This document shows positions 62,503-64,000 of a stretch of DNA of 64,000 bases, one piece after another. A program made the translations under genes and the position numbers. Position 1 is the stretch's first letter. Each line of letters begins with the position of its first letter. This stretch comes from Oscillospiraceae bacterium (GTDB lineage Bacteria > Bacillota > Clostridia > Oscillospirales > Acutalibacteraceae): assembly GCA_015066595.1 (NCBI GenBank), contig SVNZ01000005.1:1-64000 (forward strand), given 5' to 3'. Below the pieces are notes generated by a model that was not told the origin of the DNA, made no database searches, and was given only the letters and a program-made list of their open reading frames with translations.

Positions 62503-62766
62503 ATGATGACACCTATCATGAGTTTACACAACATTGATGTTTCTGAGTTTCTAGCCGTGCTTGACACTTGCAAAGGCAACGTATTTCTCGTTACCCATGA
62601 GGGAGATAAACTGAATCTTAAAAGCAAGCTTTGTCAGCTCGTAGGCCTCACAAGACTCATTGAGGGCGGCAAAATCTCAGAAGCTTTCATCGTTTGTGAA
62701 AACAAAGAAGACGAGAGCAAGTTGTTCAGATTCAACCTGCTCGGCGAATCTACAAAGATTGCTTAA
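62503..62766 (+). CDS. Small conserved clostridial protein, 87 aa
   Basis: MMTPIMSLHNIDVSEFLAVL, then GDKLNLKSKLCQLVGLTRLI and DESKLFRFNLLGE. I recall close relatives of about 80 aa in many Clostridia, sometimes labelled polyA polymerase without a nucleotidyltransferase motif; none is visible here either. Short alpha/beta domain, function unknown. Strong AAAGGAGGAG site, its own promoter and terminator, so probably well expressed. Confidence 0.75.
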   Translation: MMTPIMSLHNIDVSEFLAVLDTCKGNVFLVTHEGDKLNLKSKLCQLVGLTRLIEGGKISEAFIVCENKEDESKLFRFNLLGESTKIA

Positions 62767-62823
62767 TTTTATATTTTTAGCTAATTACTTTTTTCACGTT
62801 AATTTCAAAAAATCCTAAAGCGG

Positions 62824-62855
62824 AAAAACCACTCGAGAAATCGGGTGGTTTTTTC
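62824..62855 (+). terminator. Terminator after the 62503 gene
   Basis: AAAAACCACTCGA-gaaa-TCGGGTGGTTTTTT, thirteen pairs with one T-G. Confidence 0.9.
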
Positions 62856-62886
62856 GTTATATAAAGCGTCTGAGCCTCTCAGCATC

Positions 62887-62915
62887 TTGCACAAACCGCT
62901 GTGTTGTGATATAAT
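62887..62915 (+). promoter_or_regulatory. Promoter of queT
   Basis: TTGCAC (62887-62892), 17-bp spacer, TATAAT (62910-62915); the start falls just before the riboswitch. Confidence 0.78.
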
Positions 62916-62921
62916 TCCACT

Positions 62922-62961
62922 TAGTCAGTTCGAAAACTTCCTGACTATAAACAAAACTAAG
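62922..62961 (+). promoter_or_regulatory. Candidate preQ1-I riboswitch
   Basis: Short hairpin AGTCAG (62923-62928) / CTGACT (62941-62946) with loop TTCGAAAACTTC, then an A-rich tail ending AAAACTAAG. This stem, TTC loop start and AAAACTAA tail are the layout of the preQ1-I aptamer, and queT is a standard target. The ribosome site AAGAAGG follows directly, so translation control is likely. Confidence 0.7.
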
Positions 62962-62979
62962 TAAAGAAGGCAAATGAAT

Positions 62980-63513
62980 ATGAAAAAAAACAACGTCTAC
63001 TACCTTGTAGAAGGTGCAATGATAGCAGCGCTGTATATTGCACTCACCTATGCTCAGGAGCTGTTACTCCCGGGAACAACCTCGATGGCGATACAGTTTC
63101 GACTTTCAGAAATACTATGTCTGCTTGCACTTTTCACACCGTCAGCTATCTGGGGACTCACTGTAGGCACGTTGGTTTCTAACCTTATCAGCGTCGGCGT
63201 AATGCCGATGGATTTGCTTTTTGGAACGCTTGCTACTTTTGTGGCTGTTACACTTGTGCGTAAGCTAAAAGACATCAGATGGTTCTCACTGCCGATTCTA
63301 TCCAGCTTAATGCCGGCTGTGATAAACGGTATCATCATCGGCTTGGAGCTCGAAATCTTTCTTATTGAAGGACCGTTTCACATATCGAGCTTCCTATTAC
63401 AAGGCGGTATGGTAGCACTCGGCGAGTTCGTCGTATGCGTGGTTTTCGGTCTACCTTTTTACAAGCTTTTAGATCACTTAAATCTATTTAATAAACTTCA
63501 TGAAAGCATATAA
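62980..63513 (+). CDS. queT: Queuosine precursor ECF transporter S component QueT
   Basis: 177 aa, about six membrane helices. ALYIALTYAQELLLPGTTSM, QFRLSEILCLLALFTPSAIW and the end FGLPFYKLLDHL mark the QueT family, which takes up preQ1 or related queuosine precursors with a shared ECF module. ATG 62980 is nine bases from AAGAAGG; ATG 62974 would be only three bases away. The candidate preQ1 riboswitch supports the substrate. Confidence 0.92.
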   Translation: MKKNNVYYLVEGAMIAALYIALTYAQELLLPGTTSMAIQFRLSEILCLLALFTPSAIWGLTVGTLVSNLISVGVMPMDLLFGTLATFVAVTLVRKLKDIRWFSLPILSSLMPAVINGIIIGLELEIFLIEGPFHISSFLLQGGMVALGEFVVCVVFGLPFYKLLDHLNLFNKLHESI

Positions 63514-63516
63514 AGC

Positions 63517-63547
63517 AAAAAGAGCATTCATAATGAATGCTCTTTTT
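63517..63547 (+). terminator. Terminator after queT
   Basis: Perfect stem AAAAAGAGCATTCA / TGAATGCTCTTTTT with a TAA loop. Confidence 0.92.
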
Positions 63548-63630
63548 ATGTTTAATTTCACTCAAAATTCCTGTATTTTACAATATGAGCCTGCATTTAT
63601 GTAAAAAATCTTTATTTTTACATTTATATA

Positions 63631-63649
63631 TGATACAATTTTTGTATCA
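63631..63649. promoter_or_regulatory. Inverted repeat upstream of the zinc-ribbon gene
   Basis: TGATACAA-ttt-TTGTATCA, perfect 8-bp arms. It includes a TACAAT that may be a -10 box (with TTTATT 17 bp upstream), so the dyad could be an operator at the promoter. Confidence 0.4.
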
Positions 63650-63671
63650 AAATACAGAAAGGATAGTTTTT

Positions 63672-64000
63672 ATGTTTTGTATGCGTTGCGGTCAGCAGTT
63701 ACCTGATGATGCTAACTTTTGCTTCAAGTGTGGCAACAGCACTGTTTTTGACAGTATCTGTACACCTAAATCTGACTGGGAAGCAAATCGTGACACAATA
63801 GTGGAACCTGTAGCAGAAAGTGAAGCTACTCTTGACACCAAATCCGATATAACACCTGTTACAGATTCAAATGTTGAATCTGTTGCATACACTCTCATAA
63901 AACCCAAAACTAATAAAAGCATTTTTAATAAAACATCGCTATTCGTAAAAAACATATGGGCTGATAAAAAGAAACGCTACCTAAGTCTTGGTGTTTTGAT
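63672..64000 (+). CDS. Zinc-ribbon domain protein, N-terminal part
   Basis: Runs off the window end; 109 codons are visible. Starts MFCMRCGQQLPDDANFCFKC, a short double-CxxC zinc ribbon, followed by an acidic, Thr/Ser-rich linker of about 50 residues and then a basic stretch (IWADKKKRYLSLGVL) that looks like the start of a membrane helix. This zinc ribbon-linker-membrane layout is common in Firmicutes proteins of unknown role. AAAGGA precedes ATG 63672 by eight bases. Confidence 0.85.
   Translation, partial: MFCMRCGQQLPDDANFCFKCGNSTVFDSICTPKSDWEANRDTIVEPVAESEATLDTKSDITPVTDSNVESVAYTLIKPKTNKSIFNKTSLFVKNIWADKKKRYLSLGVL

Overview
The window looks like core chromosome of a spore-forming, low-to-middling GC Gram-positive anaerobe of the class Clostridia; an uncultured gut Ruminococcaceae/Oscillospiraceae-like genome is my best guess, without phylogenetic proof. 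Grounds: a spoIIAA-spoIIAB-sigF operon, strong AGGAGG-type ribosome binding sites, a KOW-domain gene between map and infA, zinc-binding forms of S14, S4 and L36, ECF transporter S components (ThiT, QueT), DUF951 beside prfA, and many lipoproteins and small membrane proteins typical of Firmicutes.

Layout. 1-520: tRNA-Thr and tRNA-Tyr followed by a repeat-rich non-coding stretch. 523-4460: an unknown gene, a lipoprotein, then an unusual fusion of an XRE DNA-binding domain to a phosphoglucosamine mutase (GlmM type), followed by nagB. 4510-9001: an operon of DUF2975, XRE and DUF4153 genes, a ketopantoate reductase-like gene, and an SdpI/SdpR-type pair whose promoter sits between two near-identical operators. 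9154-24547 (minus strand): the full S10-spc-alpha ribosomal protein cluster from rpsJ to rplQ with secY, adk, map, infA and rpoA, preceded by a leader of about 270 nt that contains an intrinsic terminator (candidate attenuator). 25123-36952: assorted accessory-metabolism and envelope genes, a two-component system, secreted and lipid-anchored proteins, a TPP riboswitch with thiT, two tRNAs with repeat units at their 3' flanks, an M18 aminopeptidase and a lytic transglycosylase. 36954-43430: coaE, tsaC/sua5, prfA, DUF951, hflX, then proBA. 43420-44354: three small uncharacterised proteins in one operon. 44412-51520: yfcE-like, holB, ricT, ferredoxin, a trmN6-like methyltransferase, rsmI, folC and the spoIIA operon. 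51564-54352: metA (acetyl-CoA type by its Glu111), proS and acpP on the minus strand. 54563-60456: a six-gene aromatic amino acid operon aroE-aroK-aroB-aroA-aroC-pheA. 60573-64000: a phosphomannomutase/phosphoglucomutase, a small conserved protein with a structured leader, queT with a candidate preQ1-I riboswitch, and the start of a zinc-ribbon protein.

Functional links. The HTH-GlmM fusion and NagB act on the same amino-sugar phosphates (GlcN-6-P), so the fusion may couple enzyme and regulator. Translation machinery dominates the centre. The aro operon supplies chorismate and phenylalanine. thiT and queT are vitamin/precursor uptake genes, each with a cognate riboswitch.

I saw no prophage, transposase, CRISPR array or recognisable defence system. 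The most novel-looking items are the HTH-GlmM/nagB locus with paired dyads, the tRNA-3'-end repeat units at three loci, the S10 leader attenuator, the two-operator sdpR promoter and an unexplained structured stretch in the thiT leader.
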